A stretch of DNA of 64,000 bases from DATFXM01 sp035315885 (GCA_035315885.1 DATFXM010000047.1:1-64000); one strand, 5' to 3'; positions 54,519 to 63,904 are shown, numbered from the stretch's first letter. A program made the numbers and translations. The notes: generated by a model from the letters alone, not told the origin.

Positions 54519-55066
54519 TACCGCCCTTCCGTCTCAGCGTGCCGCAAGATCTCTCAAGAAATGCAAGTCCGCTTCGCGCGTGTTGAGTTCGAGCCTCTTG
54601 TGACAACGCTGACACAGTCCGTTCTGAACTGCACTTCATTACCAAAGACTCAAGGCTCGGAACTCAGGCTTGAAGGCTCGGAGATTGGATGCTTCTATGG
54701 AGCCCAAGGACCACAACCCTCCCGGGACTTGGAAGGTGATAGTCACAACAATTCCACGGGGCTCATGATCAACAAATTATTGGATTGTAGCAAGCGCAAA
54801 AAAGACCGCTCCGCAGCCTGCAGATGAACTCCCGCAAACTTGCAAACATGACGGCGCACCGTATTCTCCCAAAAGGGGGGAATGGACGAAGTGAGCTTAT
54901 TGTCACGCTCCCGACTGTTATTAGTCGTCTAACACTACCATGGCGATAATGATATCAAATATGGCATTCTTGCCTCTAGGCAGAATCGGGCATTCGGACG
55001 TAGTATCGGATTGGCCGCTAATTCGGCTAAGGAAATGTGAGAATACTTTCACAAGGAGATTTGAAA
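54519..55066. other. Divergent intergenic region
   Basis: Upstream of the sigma-factor operon (minus) and of the monooxygenase-like gene (plus). The operon promoter should be here, possibly an ECF-type site recognised by the encoded sigma factor, but with one copy I cannot define it. Near 55036-55066 the words ATACTTTCAC and (just inside the gene) ATGCTTTCAC form a short direct repeat. AAGGAGA precedes the ATG at 55067. Confidence 0.5.
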
Positions 55067-55387
55067 ATGCTTTCACTTGGATTGTTTGTACGACTTGAGG
55101 CGAAACCCGGGAAGGAGGAAGAAGTCGCTGCCTTCCTGCTGAAAGGTCTTGAGCTGGCAAATCAGGAACCGACCACCCCGCTGTGGTTCGCGCTGCGTCT
55201 TGGCCCATCCACGTTCGCGGTATTCGATTCATTTCACGATGAGTCGGGAAGAGAGACTCACCTCAACGGGCCGATTGCCAGAGCACTCATTGCCCAGGCG
55301 CCCAATCTCTTCGCCGAGCCGCCTTCCATAGAAAGAACTGAGGTTCTGGGGGCCAAGATTTCGCGGAAGATTGGAAATGTAGATTAA
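55067..55387 (+). CDS. Antibiotic-biosynthesis-monooxygenase-like protein
   Basis: Small ferredoxin-like protein of 106 residues in the ABM / putative quinol monooxygenase group. The pattern of a first strand (LGLFVRLEAKPGKEEEVAAFL), the PLWFALRLGPSTFAVFDSF stretch and a final strand with EVLGAKI is typical of these dimeric alpha+beta barrels. Some relatives oxidise quinols; others degrade heme. No catalytic residue can be named with confidence. The start at 55067 is set by the AAGGAGA site; the frame is open from 55037 but that start is weaker. It is a single gene. Confidence 0.82.
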   Translation: MLSLGLFVRLEAKPGKEEEVAAFLLKGLELANQEPTTPLWFALRLGPSTFAVFDSFHDESGRETHLNGPIARALIAQAPNLFAEPPSIERTEVLGAKISRKIGNVD

Positions 55388-55688
55388 GTTTCAGACCGCT
55401 TTGATCACTGACAGCTAACGCAGACTGGCGCAGCAGACTGTAGCGAACCCGGCTACGGAAGTATCGGCAGGAAACTTGTATTTCTGCTCCGCACTAGCCG
55501 CGTTCTTTCCATAAGAGTCTTGTGGGCCAGCGAGTTATCCGCTGAACACAGCGGCTTCACCAACACGGCGACGTGTTCCTTAGCCACGTGTCAGGGCTGC
55601 TCGCTGGCCCTAATTCCACGATTGGAATCTTCGGAGTCTCGGGGTGTGAACTCCCAGGCGTATGGATTGTGTCCGCTTGACCGGGCGT
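55388..55688. other. Convergent intergenic region with structured element
   Basis: Between the monooxygenase-like gene and the GlxA-type regulator. It contains the 87-base structured element at 55524-55610. No gene is recognised. Confidence 0.6.
55524..55610. repeat. Three-way-junction inverted repeat
   Basis: A perfect 11-base outer stem, GGGCCAGCGAG (55524-55534) with CTCGCTGGCCC (55600-55610), encloses an inner hairpin CCGCTG/CAGCGG (55539-55554) and a second inner pair ACGTG/CACGT (55571-55589). The folded form is a three-way junction. It does not have the conserved bases of a tRNA. It may be a dispersed repeat, a non-coding RNA or a terminator for the flanking convergent genes. Confidence 0.55.
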
Positions 55689-56648
55689 TCAGGCGGTTCT
55701 TTTGATTTCCTTGATTCCGAGTTTTAACCTGCGCCGCAAGAGGTTACGCAAAGTAGTACCATCGGCGTAGCCCACGCGGGCGGCGACCTCATCGACGCTG
55801 GCGCTGCCGGTTTTCAGCAGATGGACCGCGCGCTCAACCCGCAGACTCTGAAAATAAGATAGGGGAGATTTGCCCAGCACCGCGTGCATGTGGCGCGCGA
55901 GTGTTCGCTTGCTTGATCCAACTGCCCGGGCAGCGTCGTCCAGAGAGAATCCATGCTTCAATCTCGCGCGAGCCCAGTCTTCGAAACGCTGGACAATGGG
56001 ATCGGAGTGGACGAGGTGATCGGTCAACGCATAGGCGGACTGTGAGGGCCTCGAGTCGACGATGAGATACTTCGCGGTTAGCGAAGCGAGTTTCGGGCTG
56101 GCTGCCCGGATGATCCACAACGCAAGGTCAATGTGGCTCAGCGCAGCTCCCGCGGTCACGAAACGTCCGGACTTTACGATCATGTTCGATTCGTCGAGGG
56201 ACACGTTTGGGTAACGCTGACGGAACATTGGTGCCAGCCACCACGTGGTGGTAGCGCGTTGATGATCGAGCAGGCCGGACTCGGCCATCACGAAGGTCCC
56301 AACGCAAGCGGCCGTCATTATCGCACCTCTTCGGGCCCACCGCTGCAAGAGAACCGCGGCATCTTGAATGTCTGGCCGCGCGAGTGCTGCCTCTAATGGC
56401 CCGGGCATCTTGAACCCAATCGCCGGAACCACTATGCAGTCGGATGCCTTTGAGCCAATCAACTGCACCGGGACAGTCAGGCCTTGCGATGTCTTGATTG
56501 ACTTGTTTACGCCAACGATCTTCACGTCAAATCGCTCGCCGGAAAACCCAGACATCTCGGCAAGTTCGTTGGCGGTCTGAAAGGCATCGAGGACAGCGGA
56601 CAATCCCAGATCGAAAACCCCATCGAGGGTAAGCACATGGATGCGCAT
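55689..56648 (-). CDS. GlxA-family transcriptional regulator
   Basis: Regulator of 319 residues that combines an N-terminal DJ-1/PfpI-like domain (about 1-180) with a C-terminal AraC-type DNA-binding domain (about 210-319). The first shows the VVPAIGF segment and the nucleophile-elbow-like MTAACVGTFVMAESGLL (Cys near 114). The second shows two helix-turn-helix units, SLDDAARAVGSSKRTLARH and SVDEVAARVGYADGTTLRN, typical of GlxA/FtrA proteins. The start at 56648 begins the conserved MRIHVLTLDGV; a longer frame would run into the upstream repeat. Its target is unknown. It lies next to a P-loop kinase gene transcribed away from it. Confidence 0.9.
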   Translation of the reverse strand: MRIHVLTLDGVFDLGLSAVLDAFQTANELAEMSGFSGERFDVKIVGVNKSIKTSQGLTVPVQLIGSKASDCIVVPAIGFKMPGPLEAALARPDIQDAAVLLQRWARRGAIMTAACVGTFVMAESGLLDHQRATTTWWLAPMFRQRYPNVSLDESNMIVKSGRFVTAGAALSHIDLALWIIRAASPKLASLTAKYLIVDSRPSQSAYALTDHLVHSDPIVQRFEDWARARLKHGFSLDDAARAVGSSKRTLARHMHAVLGKSPLSYFQSLRVERAVHLLKTGSASVDEVAARVGYADGTTLRNLLRRRLKLGIKEIKRTA

Positions 56649-56687
56649 GGCAAATATGATACTAAAAATACCATAAAGGCCAAAAGG

Positions 56688-56785
56688 AAAAAGGAGATGA
56701 GGAGATGAAGAGATGAGGAGTTTCAGACAAACACCGCGAGGGTTCCCTCTTCCCCCTGATCCCCTCATCTCCTCATCACCTTTTT
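56688..56785. repeat. Purine/pyrimidine inverted repeat
   Basis: A 21-base purine-rich arm at 56688-56708 (AAAAAGGAGATGAGGAGATG and one more A) pairs with the pyrimidine-rich arm at 56765-56785 with one mismatch. The loop is about 56 bases and itself carries GAGGAG/CTCCTC-like words. It lies in the leader shared by the GlxA-type gene and the kinase gene. Confidence 0.75.
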
Positions 56786-56869
56786 ACGGTAGTCTATCGA
56801 GGACTCGTACCGGCATCAGATATAAGGCATAATACCCCGATCGCGTTTCATGTTTGGTATCCAGAAAAC

Positions 56870-57460
56870 ATGAACAGAAAACCCAAGTGCATCATCATCA
56901 CCGGCAGGCCGGGATCCGGAAAAACCACTTTGGCCAGGAAGCTTGGGGAACGCTTGTGGATGCCGGTGATAAGCCGTGATGAGATCAAAGAGGGCTACGT
57001 CAACACCTATGGTGTCAAACACGACCAACTTCCACCCGGCACCAATGGTCTGGTTTCCGACTTTTTCTTTGGCATAGTGAACCAATATCTAGCCGGTAAT
57101 ATCTCTGTTGTCATAGAGGCGGCATTTCAGCATCAGGTTTGGGAACCAAGGATGCCCAGAATCCTTGAGTTGGCCTCAACATGGATTGTCTTATGCTGCG
57201 CTGATGATGCGGTGTCCGCAAGACGCCATCTCCAGCGAGGCTTAGAGAATCCAGATCGCGAGCTTTGTCACGGCGATAAGCGAGTTGCTCATTACAAGGA
57301 AACAGGGGAATTCTTATCTCCGCCAGATTATGCAGTGCCGAAGTTCAATGTACCTACGATCCAAGTCTCCACAGATGGAGAATACGTCCCTTGTATTGAC
57401 GAGATCGTGAAGCAGATCCAATCGTCGGCTTCCAAACACGGCGGTGAGCCCGACACCTAA
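56870..57460 (+). CDS. P-loop AAA/zeta-like kinase
   Basis: Small nucleotide-binding protein of 196 residues. The Walker A motif GRPGSGKTT is at residues 12-20. A SRDEIKEGYV segment near 35-44 looks like a substrate-binding LID-type site, and an EAAFQHQVW segment near 83-91 may carry the base. The architecture resembles predicted small kinases related to gluconate kinase, chloramphenicol phosphotransferase and zeta toxin. No antitoxin gene is evident beside it, so a toxin role is not supported. Substrate unknown. It has no visible strong ribosome-binding site. Two VOC-family genes follow in the same direction. Confidence 0.75.
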   Translation: MNRKPKCIIITGRPGSGKTTLARKLGERLWMPVISRDEIKEGYVNTYGVKHDQLPPGTNGLVSDFFFGIVNQYLAGNISVVIEAAFQHQVWEPRMPRILELASTWIVLCCADDAVSARRHLQRGLENPDRELCHGDKRVAHYKETGEFLSPPDYAVPKFNVPTIQVSTDGEYVPCIDEIVKQIQSSASKHGGEPDT

Positions 57461-57523
57461 GAGAGGTTAAGCGTTTAAGCAGGTGAGTATGATTAGAATT
57501 GGGCGTAAGAGATTGGAGGTCAC

Positions 57524-57910
57524 ATGACTCGCCCTGAAATCTCGGGCATCTCGCCGTTTTTCATCGTGCAGGATATCGCGGCGTCGCTTTCGTTTTATCG
57601 CGATCGGCTAGGGTTTGACATCATGTTTGAAGGGCCGGCCAATGATGTCTTCTTCGGAATAGTGCGCCGAGGCGGCGCGATGATCATGCTCAAGGACGTT
57701 GGTGTAGATCCGCTCCCCAATTACAGGAGAGAGCCGTCAGCACGATGGGACGCCTACCTCGACGTTCCTGATCCCGACGCATTGGCGGCGGAGTTTTCGT
57801 CGCGCAATGTCGAATTCTCTCAGCCACTCAAGGATACTCACGATGGTTTGAGGGGATTTGAACTCAAGGACGCTGACGGCTACGTATTGTTTTTCGGTCG
57901 TCCTCGTTAG
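57524..57910 (+). CDS. VOC-family (glyoxalase-like) protein, first
   Basis: Protein of 128 residues with two beta-alpha-beta-beta-beta units of the vicinal oxygen chelate fold. It begins with SPFFIVQDIAASLSFYRDRL, the common start of these proteins, and ends DGYVLFFGRPR with the usual Glu replaced in part. Members include glyoxalase I, dioxygenases and resistance proteins that bind bleomycin or fosfomycin. The set of metal ligands is incomplete in what I can see, so binding rather than catalysis is possible. A GGAGG site precedes the ATG. It resembles the next gene, so they may be tandem paralogues. Confidence 0.85.
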   Translation: MTRPEISGISPFFIVQDIAASLSFYRDRLGFDIMFEGPANDVFFGIVRRGGAMIMLKDVGVDPLPNYRREPSARWDAYLDVPDPDALAAEFSSRNVEFSQPLKDTHDGLRGFELKDADGYVLFFGRPR

Positions 57911-58027
57911 TGATTGCTGGTTATGTGTGGGCTGCACGCGCAACAGCCCGCTGCCGGTGACTTGCGAGGCCTATGCGACTGAGCGGCAGACGTTAAGGCG
58001 ACTAAAGTTGATACGAAGGAGGAGTGA

Positions 58028-58426
58028 ATGAACAGCCCAGCTCTCAAAGCCGTCACTGAGGTAACTGGCATAGCACCACAATTCCTAGTCGATGACTTGT
58101 CGCAAGCTGTCGAATATTACCGCGACCGGCTAGGCTTTGAGTCCGACTTTGTGTACGAGTCGTTTTATGCGAGCGTTAGCCGCAACGGTTTTTCGATTCA
58201 TCTGAAATGCGCGCCGAAAACCATTGCGGATCGGACTCACCGCAAACAGAATGAGCACATCGACGCCTATGTCGGGGTTCGGGGAATAGAGGCGCTATTT
58301 GATGAATTGAAGTCCAAGGGAGCCCATATCATTCGATCGCTCGAGGAGAGACCATGGGGTTGCAAGGACTTCTATGTCGAAGATCTCGACGGATATCTTC
58401 TCTGCTTCAGCGAAGAAACCACCTAA
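58028..58426 (+). CDS. VOC-family (glyoxalase-like) protein, second
   Basis: Protein of 132 residues of the vicinal oxygen chelate fold. It starts after a GGAGG site, and the sequence APQFLVDDLSQAVEYYRDRL is the family start, with IHLKCAPK near 57-64 and YVEDLDGYLLCFSEE at the end giving a final Glu-type ligand. The length and fold match the previous gene 117 bases upstream, but the two proteins differ widely. The ligand or reaction is unknown. Confidence 0.87.
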   Translation: MNSPALKAVTEVTGIAPQFLVDDLSQAVEYYRDRLGFESDFVYESFYASVSRNGFSIHLKCAPKTIADRTHRKQNEHIDAYVGVRGIEALFDELKSKGAHIIRSLEERPWGCKDFYVEDLDGYLLCFSEETT

Positions 58427-58749
58427 CTCACCGCTGCGGTCCGACGAGCATTGCTAGTCAGCTTGTAAGCAATCTGTTTGTAGATCTTCTGTGGTCTGCG
58501 ATCCTCTTCCATCGCCAATCCGAGTCCTTCCTTTTTTTCTTTTTCTGCAAAAGGAGAGCATCTCTCAAATCGGGCCAGCTTGGTCAGCGCTCGACCGTAC
58601 TGATTCAGGCCTATCAAACATCCGATTCTGAATAGACATTAATCTCTCGTTTCTCATGGATTAATCTCATGGTGTTAGGTTGGAGCCCTGGGCATTTCCA
58701 AAATGGCCATGGGTATGTAATTTATCAGCTTGTTCGAGAGGGGTGCTGT

Positions 58750-59487
58750 ATGAACAAATTCGCGGTCGGTATTACTTGCTTGGCGTTGCTGCTCGTTCTG
58801 GAAGCGTGCGGCAGGGGAGAAGAAAACGATGGCGATGAGGATGAGTCTTCCGCTGACTCGGCGAGAGTCGAGCCAGAGAACCCGGCACCGGTGCAGCCGT
58901 CGGGAAAACAGTTCTCATACAACTTCGACACTGATGTAGTTGATCAGTTGCCGGCGAAGTTCCACACCGCTCTGACTGGAGGAGGACGAAAGGTCGAATG
59001 GCTGGTGAAGGCTGACCCGTCCGCCCCTTCTAAGCCGAACGTTCTCGCACAGACCTCGACAGACAAGACCGACTATCGCTTTCCGCTTGCCATAGCCGAT
59101 GAAGGCTCGTTTCAGGACCTCGAGATGAGCGTTAAGTTCAAAGCTGTGGACGGCAGCGTAGATCGTGCAGGAGGACTCGTATTCCGTCTGCGAGACGCAA
59201 ACAACTACTACCTCGTGCGCGCGAATGCACTTGAGGACAACTATCGGCTCTATCACGTAGTGGCTGGCAAGAGAGTGCAGTTCGCGGGAGCAAACCTGAA
59301 AGTCACCGCTGGTGAATGGCATGAGTTGCGCGTGGAGTGTGTAGGCAATCACATCACGTGCTACTACGACGGCGAGAAGAAAATCGATACCACTGACAAT
59401 ACCTTCAAGGAAGCCGGCAAGATTGGCTTGTGGACAAAAGCCGACTCGGTAACTTACTTCGATGACCTAATAGTGTCCGCGAAGTAG
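58750..59487 (+). CDS. Lipoprotein with LamG/DUF1080-like domain
   Basis: Lipoprotein of 245 residues. The signal peptide ends in a lipobox, LVLEAC, with the acylated Cys near residue 20. An acidic Asp/Glu/Ser-rich spacer (22-40) follows. The rest is a beta-sandwich resembling LamG and DUF1080 (3-keto-disaccharide hydrolase) folds: SFQDLEMSVKFKAV, AGGLVFRLRDANNYYLVRAN, GEWHELRVECVGNHITCYYD and the closing KIGLWTKADSVTYFDDLIV. A carbohydrate-binding or periplasmic sugar role is likely by family. The ATG at 58750 is chosen for its GAGAGGGG site. A small exported-protein gene follows after 39 bases. Confidence 0.82.
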   Translation: MNKFAVGITCLALLLVLEACGRGEENDGDEDESSADSARVEPENPAPVQPSGKQFSYNFDTDVVDQLPAKFHTALTGGGRKVEWLVKADPSAPSKPNVLAQTSTDKTDYRFPLAIADEGSFQDLEMSVKFKAVDGSVDRAGGLVFRLRDANNYYLVRANALEDNYRLYHVVAGKRVQFAGANLKVTAGEWHELRVECVGNHITCYYDGEKKIDTTDNTFKEAGKIGLWTKADSVTYFDDLIVSAK

Positions 59488-59526
59488 CCGCGAGCGCGAT
59501 AGCAGCGACAAACAGAAAGGGTTTAG

Positions 59527-59910
59527 ATGAGAGTGACTGCAAAATATCTGAGCATCGTTGGCATCACGCTTCTGATCTTTGAGTTTGCTCCAGGAGGGCC
59601 GAGAGGCCTGACGCGGAGCAGTGAGGGACCTTCGCGCGAATCGAAGAAGGACTCGATCACCGTCACCGGCTGCTTGATCAAAATCGACAATGAAGGAAAA
59701 ACGTCGATCACCAGCAAGGACGGCAAGAACTATGTGTTGAAGAGCAGTACGATTCGATTGAAAGAGCACATAGACCAGACCGTGAGAGTGACTGGTACAG
59801 TCGGGAATATCGATGATGACGAAGACTACGAGAGCGCAGAATACCGCGAGGCCGGAGTAAAGCTGCTGATCGTCAAGGATCTCAAAGTGATCAGCTCAAA
59901 ATGCACGTAG
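59527..59910 (+). CDS. Small exported protein, OB-fold-like
   Basis: Protein of 127 residues with a hydrophobic N-terminal segment (residues 8-21) that may be a signal peptide. The mature part has a compact beta pattern: SITVTGCLIKI, TSITSKDGKNYVLKSS, DQTVRVTGTVGNI and KDLKVISSKC. This fits a small OB-like fold of the kind seen in exported proteins of unknown function in soil bacteria. Two Cys (near 49 and 126) could form a disulfide. It follows the lipoprotein gene in the same direction and may share its transcript. Confidence 0.7.
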   Translation: MRVTAKYLSIVGITLLIFEFAPGGPRGLTRSSEGPSRESKKDSITVTGCLIKIDNEGKTSITSKDGKNYVLKSSTIRLKEHIDQTVRVTGTVGNIDDDEDYESAEYREAGVKLLIVKDLKVISSKCT

Positions 59911-59953
59911 AGCTGAGAGATCAGCCGCTTCAGTCGAACCGAGAAACCTGATT

Positions 59954-62440
59954 TCAACTTACCTCAATCCGTATGTTACCAGTCTGCTCGGCGGCTATCG
60001 ATATGCGCAGTCGCGCTGTCGCCTGATCGAACTCTGAGCTGCTCGGAGTGCCGTTGATTCGCACTCTCGGTGATTCATTCTGCAGACCCAGGAGGTCGAC
60101 ATGACTAACACGACGCTGATACTCGCAAGATCCGACCCTGGAAATCTCGATTTCATTCGGACCGACTGCAACGGTCAGTAAGCTGAAATTACCTTCAAGA
60201 TAGTCGTATCCATTGCCCGAGTCTTCATAAAAAGACATCGCCCGTCGTTCACCCAACGTGGCCGTTACAATCAGCGGTTGACCTTGCATCTCACCGGTGT
60301 GCTGCACAACTGACTGCGTAACGACCGCTGCACCGGCTCGCAAGAACAGCGGCAAGCAATCGAGAGGAGCATTGACCACCGCTTCTGTGCCGGCTTTGAA
60401 GCGTTCACCACTCTTCCAGCAAACCCAGTCATCGCCGGCAGGGAAGTATACCGACCGGCTGAGCGCGCCCTCGGTCACGACCGGAGCAACCAATAAGTTT
60501 GCACCTACGAGGAATTGATCGTCGATGTCGTAGCTCCTGGGGTCGGATTGATATTCGAACCAAAGAGGACGCAATGGAGGAGCGCCGGTTTCCTGGTGCT
60601 CATGAAACAACGAGTACAGATACGGCAGCAGCTCGTACCTGAAGTTTATCGTCCTTCGGTTTATTTCTTCGAACTCCTTTCCGTACGACCAGGGCTCCTG
60701 GTCTTTGCTTCCGGTCTCGGTATGAGACCTACAGAGTGGCGTCAAAGCTGCCGCCTGTAGCCATCGAGCATACAGCTCACCGGAAGGCGCCTTGGAGAAT
60801 CCCCCGACATCGGCGCCGACGAACGGTACGCCAGACACTCCGAGATTTGTCAGCATCGGTATTGATAGCGCAAGGTGTTCCCAGCTCGAAACGTTGTCAC
60901 CAGTCCACACCGCTGCGTAGCGTTGAATTCCGGAGAACCCGGCACGCGTTAGCACGAACGGTCGTTCGTCAGGCCGCAGTCGCCTCAACCCCTCGAACGT
61001 CGCTCGAGCCATCTGCAGCCCATACACATTGTGATATCGCGCGTGATCGCCTGGATGGCCATCTCCAGCGTGGCGCACTTCGAGAGGAAACGTTTTCGCG
61101 GGGTTTTCGAAATCGAGCGGGTCCACCTCGTGCTCGGGAAAAACCGAAGGCTCATTCATGTCGTTCCAGAAGCCACTGATTCCCACATCGAGATGTCGAG
61201 CATATTGTGAGCCGAACCACTTGCGAACCTCGGGATCGGTGAAGTCAGGAAATGCGGACACTCCAGGCCACACGCGACCCTTGTACTCCTTTCCATCCGG
61301 AAGCAGACAAAAGTATCCGTGAGAATCACCCTCATGATAGAGGGGATACTCGTCCTCTACTTTCACGCCGGGGTCTACGATGACTACGAGGCGAATGCCC
61401 GCTTCGGCCAATTCGCTCGCCAGTCGCGCAGGATCAGGAAACCGTTCGTTGTCCCAGGTGAAGATACGGAACTCATCCATGTGATCGATGTCCAGATGAA
61501 TGACATCGAGAGGTATTCTGCTTTCTCGAAATCTCGCGGTAATCTCGCGAACACGCGAATCCGGATAGTACGACCATCGGGACTGGTGGTAACCCAACGA
61601 CCACAGCGGCGGCAATGGAGTACGCCCCGTCAGGTCGGTGTAGTCCTTAAGCACGGCGCGCGCCGATCGTTCCCGTCCTCCAGTGAAGACATAGTAGTCG
61701 AGCTCTCCGCCTTCGGCGGCAAAGCTATATCGCAACGGATCGTCGGCGCCCATATCGAAGGAGGAACGGTAAGTATTATCGAAGAACAGTCCGTAGGCTT
61801 GTCTTTCGCTTATCGCGATAAAAAACGGAATGGACTGGTAGAGCGGGTCGGCATCAACGGGATATCCGTATGTATCACTGTTCCACATCCTGGTTCGGAG
61901 GCTGCGTCGAGGCTTCCCAAATGCTTTCTCTCCAAATCCGAAGTAGCGTTCGTCATTTCCTCTGAGCTTGGTGGCGGTTACCGAACCTGGTAGCGGACCG
62001 GACAACGGTGGTTGGTATGGATCGTCTTCGACAACGATTCGACCGTGCTCGTCAAAGATAGTGAGAAGACCCGACGGCCGCTCTATGCGAACTCGCGCGC
62101 CGTCCGAGGTCCACAGGTCAATCGTGTCTGCCGTTTCTCGAGTCTCGACTGAGCAGACTCCAGTCGTGTTTGGCGTTAGCGCGTATGAAAAGTCCCGATG
62201 CAGGTTCTCCAGGTTGGCAACGCGAATACGTATCACATGGGGTGATAGGAAAGTCGCGATGAGTACGCCTTGCTCGGGCAATCGCATCATCAAGCCGTTG
62301 GGAAGGGGAACAGCGTGACCCGGTTTATCAACGCTCGTGAGGGACCGTCGGGCTAATGCAATGTCTTCTTGTGTGGCTGTCATCGCCTCGGAGTGAACAA
62401 TTCGCATGCCATTCCCGGAGCGATCCGACAAATCACTCAT
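59954..62440 (-). CDS. Glycoside hydrolase family 31 glucosidase
   Basis: Cytosolic retaining glycosidase of 828 residues. It should release glucose or xylose from alpha-glucosides or related oligosaccharides. The family-31 catalytic motif GFWNDMNEPSVF is present with nucleophile D427, and the acid/base segment GADVGGF gives D544. The N-terminal beta domain (1-200) and the C-terminal beta domains (660-828) have the usual layout. No signal peptide is visible, so it acts inside the cell. It lies downstream of a GT4 gene on the same strand after a gap of 181 bases. The start has only a weak ribosome-binding site; Met 12 or Met 20 are alternatives. Confidence 0.93.
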   Translation of the reverse strand: MSDLSDRSGNGMRIVHSEAMTATQEDIALARRSLTSVDKPGHAVPLPNGLMMRLPEQGVLIATFLSPHVIRIRVANLENLHRDFSYALTPNTTGVCSVETRETADTIDLWTSDGARVRIERPSGLLTIFDEHGRIVVEDDPYQPPLSGPLPGSVTATKLRGNDERYFGFGEKAFGKPRRSLRTRMWNSDTYGYPVDADPLYQSIPFFIAISERQAYGLFFDNTYRSSFDMGADDPLRYSFAAEGGELDYYVFTGGRERSARAVLKDYTDLTGRTPLPPLWSLGYHQSRWSYYPDSRVREITARFRESRIPLDVIHLDIDHMDEFRIFTWDNERFPDPARLASELAEAGIRLVVIVDPGVKVEDEYPLYHEGDSHGYFCLLPDGKEYKGRVWPGVSAFPDFTDPEVRKWFGSQYARHLDVGISGFWNDMNEPSVFPEHEVDPLDFENPAKTFPLEVRHAGDGHPGDHARYHNVYGLQMARATFEGLRRLRPDERPFVLTRAGFSGIQRYAAVWTGDNVSSWEHLALSIPMLTNLGVSGVPFVGADVGGFSKAPSGELYARWLQAAALTPLCRSHTETGSKDQEPWSYGKEFEEINRRTINFRYELLPYLYSLFHEHQETGAPPLRPLWFEYQSDPRSYDIDDQFLVGANLLVAPVVTEGALSRSVYFPAGDDWVCWKSGERFKAGTEAVVNAPLDCLPLFLRAGAAVVTQSVVQHTGEMQGQPLIVTATLGERRAMSFYEDSGNGYDYLEGNFSLLTVAVGPNEIEISRVGSCEYQRRVSHVDLLGLQNESPRVRINGTPSSSEFDQATARLRISIAAEQTGNIRIEVS

Positions 62441-62621
62441 AATAGGGACTTAGCTTGTGGCCTTCTGCAAAGAAAGTCTCAATGAGAGCCAAAGAACGGG
62501 AATTTGGCAGGAGAACGCAGGGGGACTATGACAAATTGCGGGACATCAGACAAGGCGGCGATTTGGGTGGGGAGAGCCTGTGCGAGGTTGGCTGGTCGTC
62601 CGCAGTTTGATTGGCGATACG

Positions 62622-63848
62622 CTATGTGGAGATCGTCTGCATTGTCAGCGATTGAGCAAACGCAGGATAGTGCCAGCCCAATGCTTCTGTGTATACGTTT
62701 CGCATCTTCTGGACGAGACGCGACCAGAGCCAGTTGCGTCTCACTTCTCGAGCTGCCTCGGCGCCGATACGAAGCCTTAGCTGTTCGTCGGTAACAAGCT
62801 TCAGGATCGCGTCTCCGAGGCCGGAAACGTCTCTGGGCGGGTACAACAGTCCGGTGCGACCGTGTTTGAGGATTCGCATCGGGCCACCCAGAGCCGCCGC
62901 CACGATCGGCAACCCGTAAAGCATCCCTTCGAGCACTACCATTCCAAACGGCTCGTATCGACTCGGAACGACTTGTACGTCGGCTGCGCAATACCACTCT
63001 TCAAGCTCATCGGGTCCGAGCCAGCCCGTGAAATGTATTCGATCGCGATAAGGCTCGCACTCAGGAGGCAGCCACTGCCTCGCGACCTCCTCGCCCGACA
63101 ACGGCGGCGGTCCACCCGCAAGAACAAAGCGCGTCGAGGGCGCGCGTTCCATCACGTAAGGTACGGCTGCAAGGAGGTCCCTTATTCCTTTCCGCTCGAC
63201 AAGCCGGCCAGTGTACAGGACCATCGGCGACTGGGATTGTTTTGGCGTCCGCGCAGCATGAACGGCTGTCGGAGAGTCGTCGATGCCGTTGCCTACTACT
63301 CTTATTCGTTCAGCCGAATCCGGGTAGTAGTGAACGAGCAGATCGGTCTCATTTTGAGTCAGCGCAATCAGCCGCTCGGCCCGATCTATCGCGATGCCCT
63401 GTTCCTGGCAGTGTTCGAGGATGTGGCCGAGCTCTTGACCGATCTCATACTCGGCGCGGTCCACTGAATGTATGGTGTAGACCAGCGGGATGCCGGTGCG
63501 ATTCAGGATCGCCTCAGCGAATGGCCAGACCCATGCAGTGTGGAGGTGCAGCAAGTCAGCGCCCCATTCGCGGGCGACTCGCACGGCAGCTTCCACGTGG
63601 TCAAACGGCGAGATCTGAAAGAATGTAACTCCAGTCGGACTCACCACCCCGTGAGGCGTTGTGGTGCTTTCAGGTTTTGCGCCCGCGGGCCTTCCGTAGC
63701 CCTCAGCGATCGACAGGACTCCACCAACAAGCAGAACCGCCACTGACATATCTGCCCGCGCGGATGCGTTCACCAGGCCGCCTACTGCCGTACCAAGTCC
63801 ACCGAATACAACCGGCGGAAACTCCGTGGTCATGTGTAGAATTCGCAT
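62622..63848 (-). CDS. GT4-type glycosyltransferase
   Basis: Protein of 408 residues with a GT-B fold of family GT4. The N-terminal FPPVVFGGLGTAVGG (residues 10-24) is the donor/acceptor-binding loop seen in starch/glycogen-synthase-like and related transferases. The C-terminal half has the LYTGRLVERKGI segment near 213-224 and the EX7E element in YEPFGMVVLEGM near 305-316, with the two Glu near 306 and 314. This supports retaining sugar transfer from a nucleotide sugar. Acceptor unknown. A GGGAG site precedes the ATG. It sits between the DUF1080 gene and the GH31 gene, a possible carbohydrate cluster. Confidence 0.9.
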   Translation of the reverse strand: MRILHMTTEFPPVVFGGLGTAVGGLVNASARADMSVAVLLVGGVLSIAEGYGRPAGAKPESTTTPHGVVSPTGVTFFQISPFDHVEAAVRVAREWGADLLHLHTAWVWPFAEAILNRTGIPLVYTIHSVDRAEYEIGQELGHILEHCQEQGIAIDRAERLIALTQNETDLLVHYYPDSAERIRVVGNGIDDSPTAVHAARTPKQSQSPMVLYTGRLVERKGIRDLLAAVPYVMERAPSTRFVLAGGPPPLSGEEVARQWLPPECEPYRDRIHFTGWLGPDELEEWYCAADVQVVPSRYEPFGMVVLEGMLYGLPIVAAALGGPMRILKHGRTGLLYPPRDVSGLGDAILKLVTDEQLRLRIGAEAAREVRRNWLWSRLVQKMRNVYTEALGWHYPAFAQSLTMQTIST

Positions 63849-63904
63849 CCACTACTCCCGTCGCGTTTGAACGATAGAGAACGACTTGGCTCCAATGTGT
63901 AGTC

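Noticed and set aside
55524..55610. Cloverleaf-like element considered as a tRNA
   Set aside because: There is no T-loop GTTCGA-type sequence, no anticodon arm of normal size and no CCA-like end.
56870..57460. Zeta-type toxin of a toxin-antitoxin pair
   Set aside because: No small antitoxin gene lies next to the kinase, and the following genes encode VOC-family proteins.
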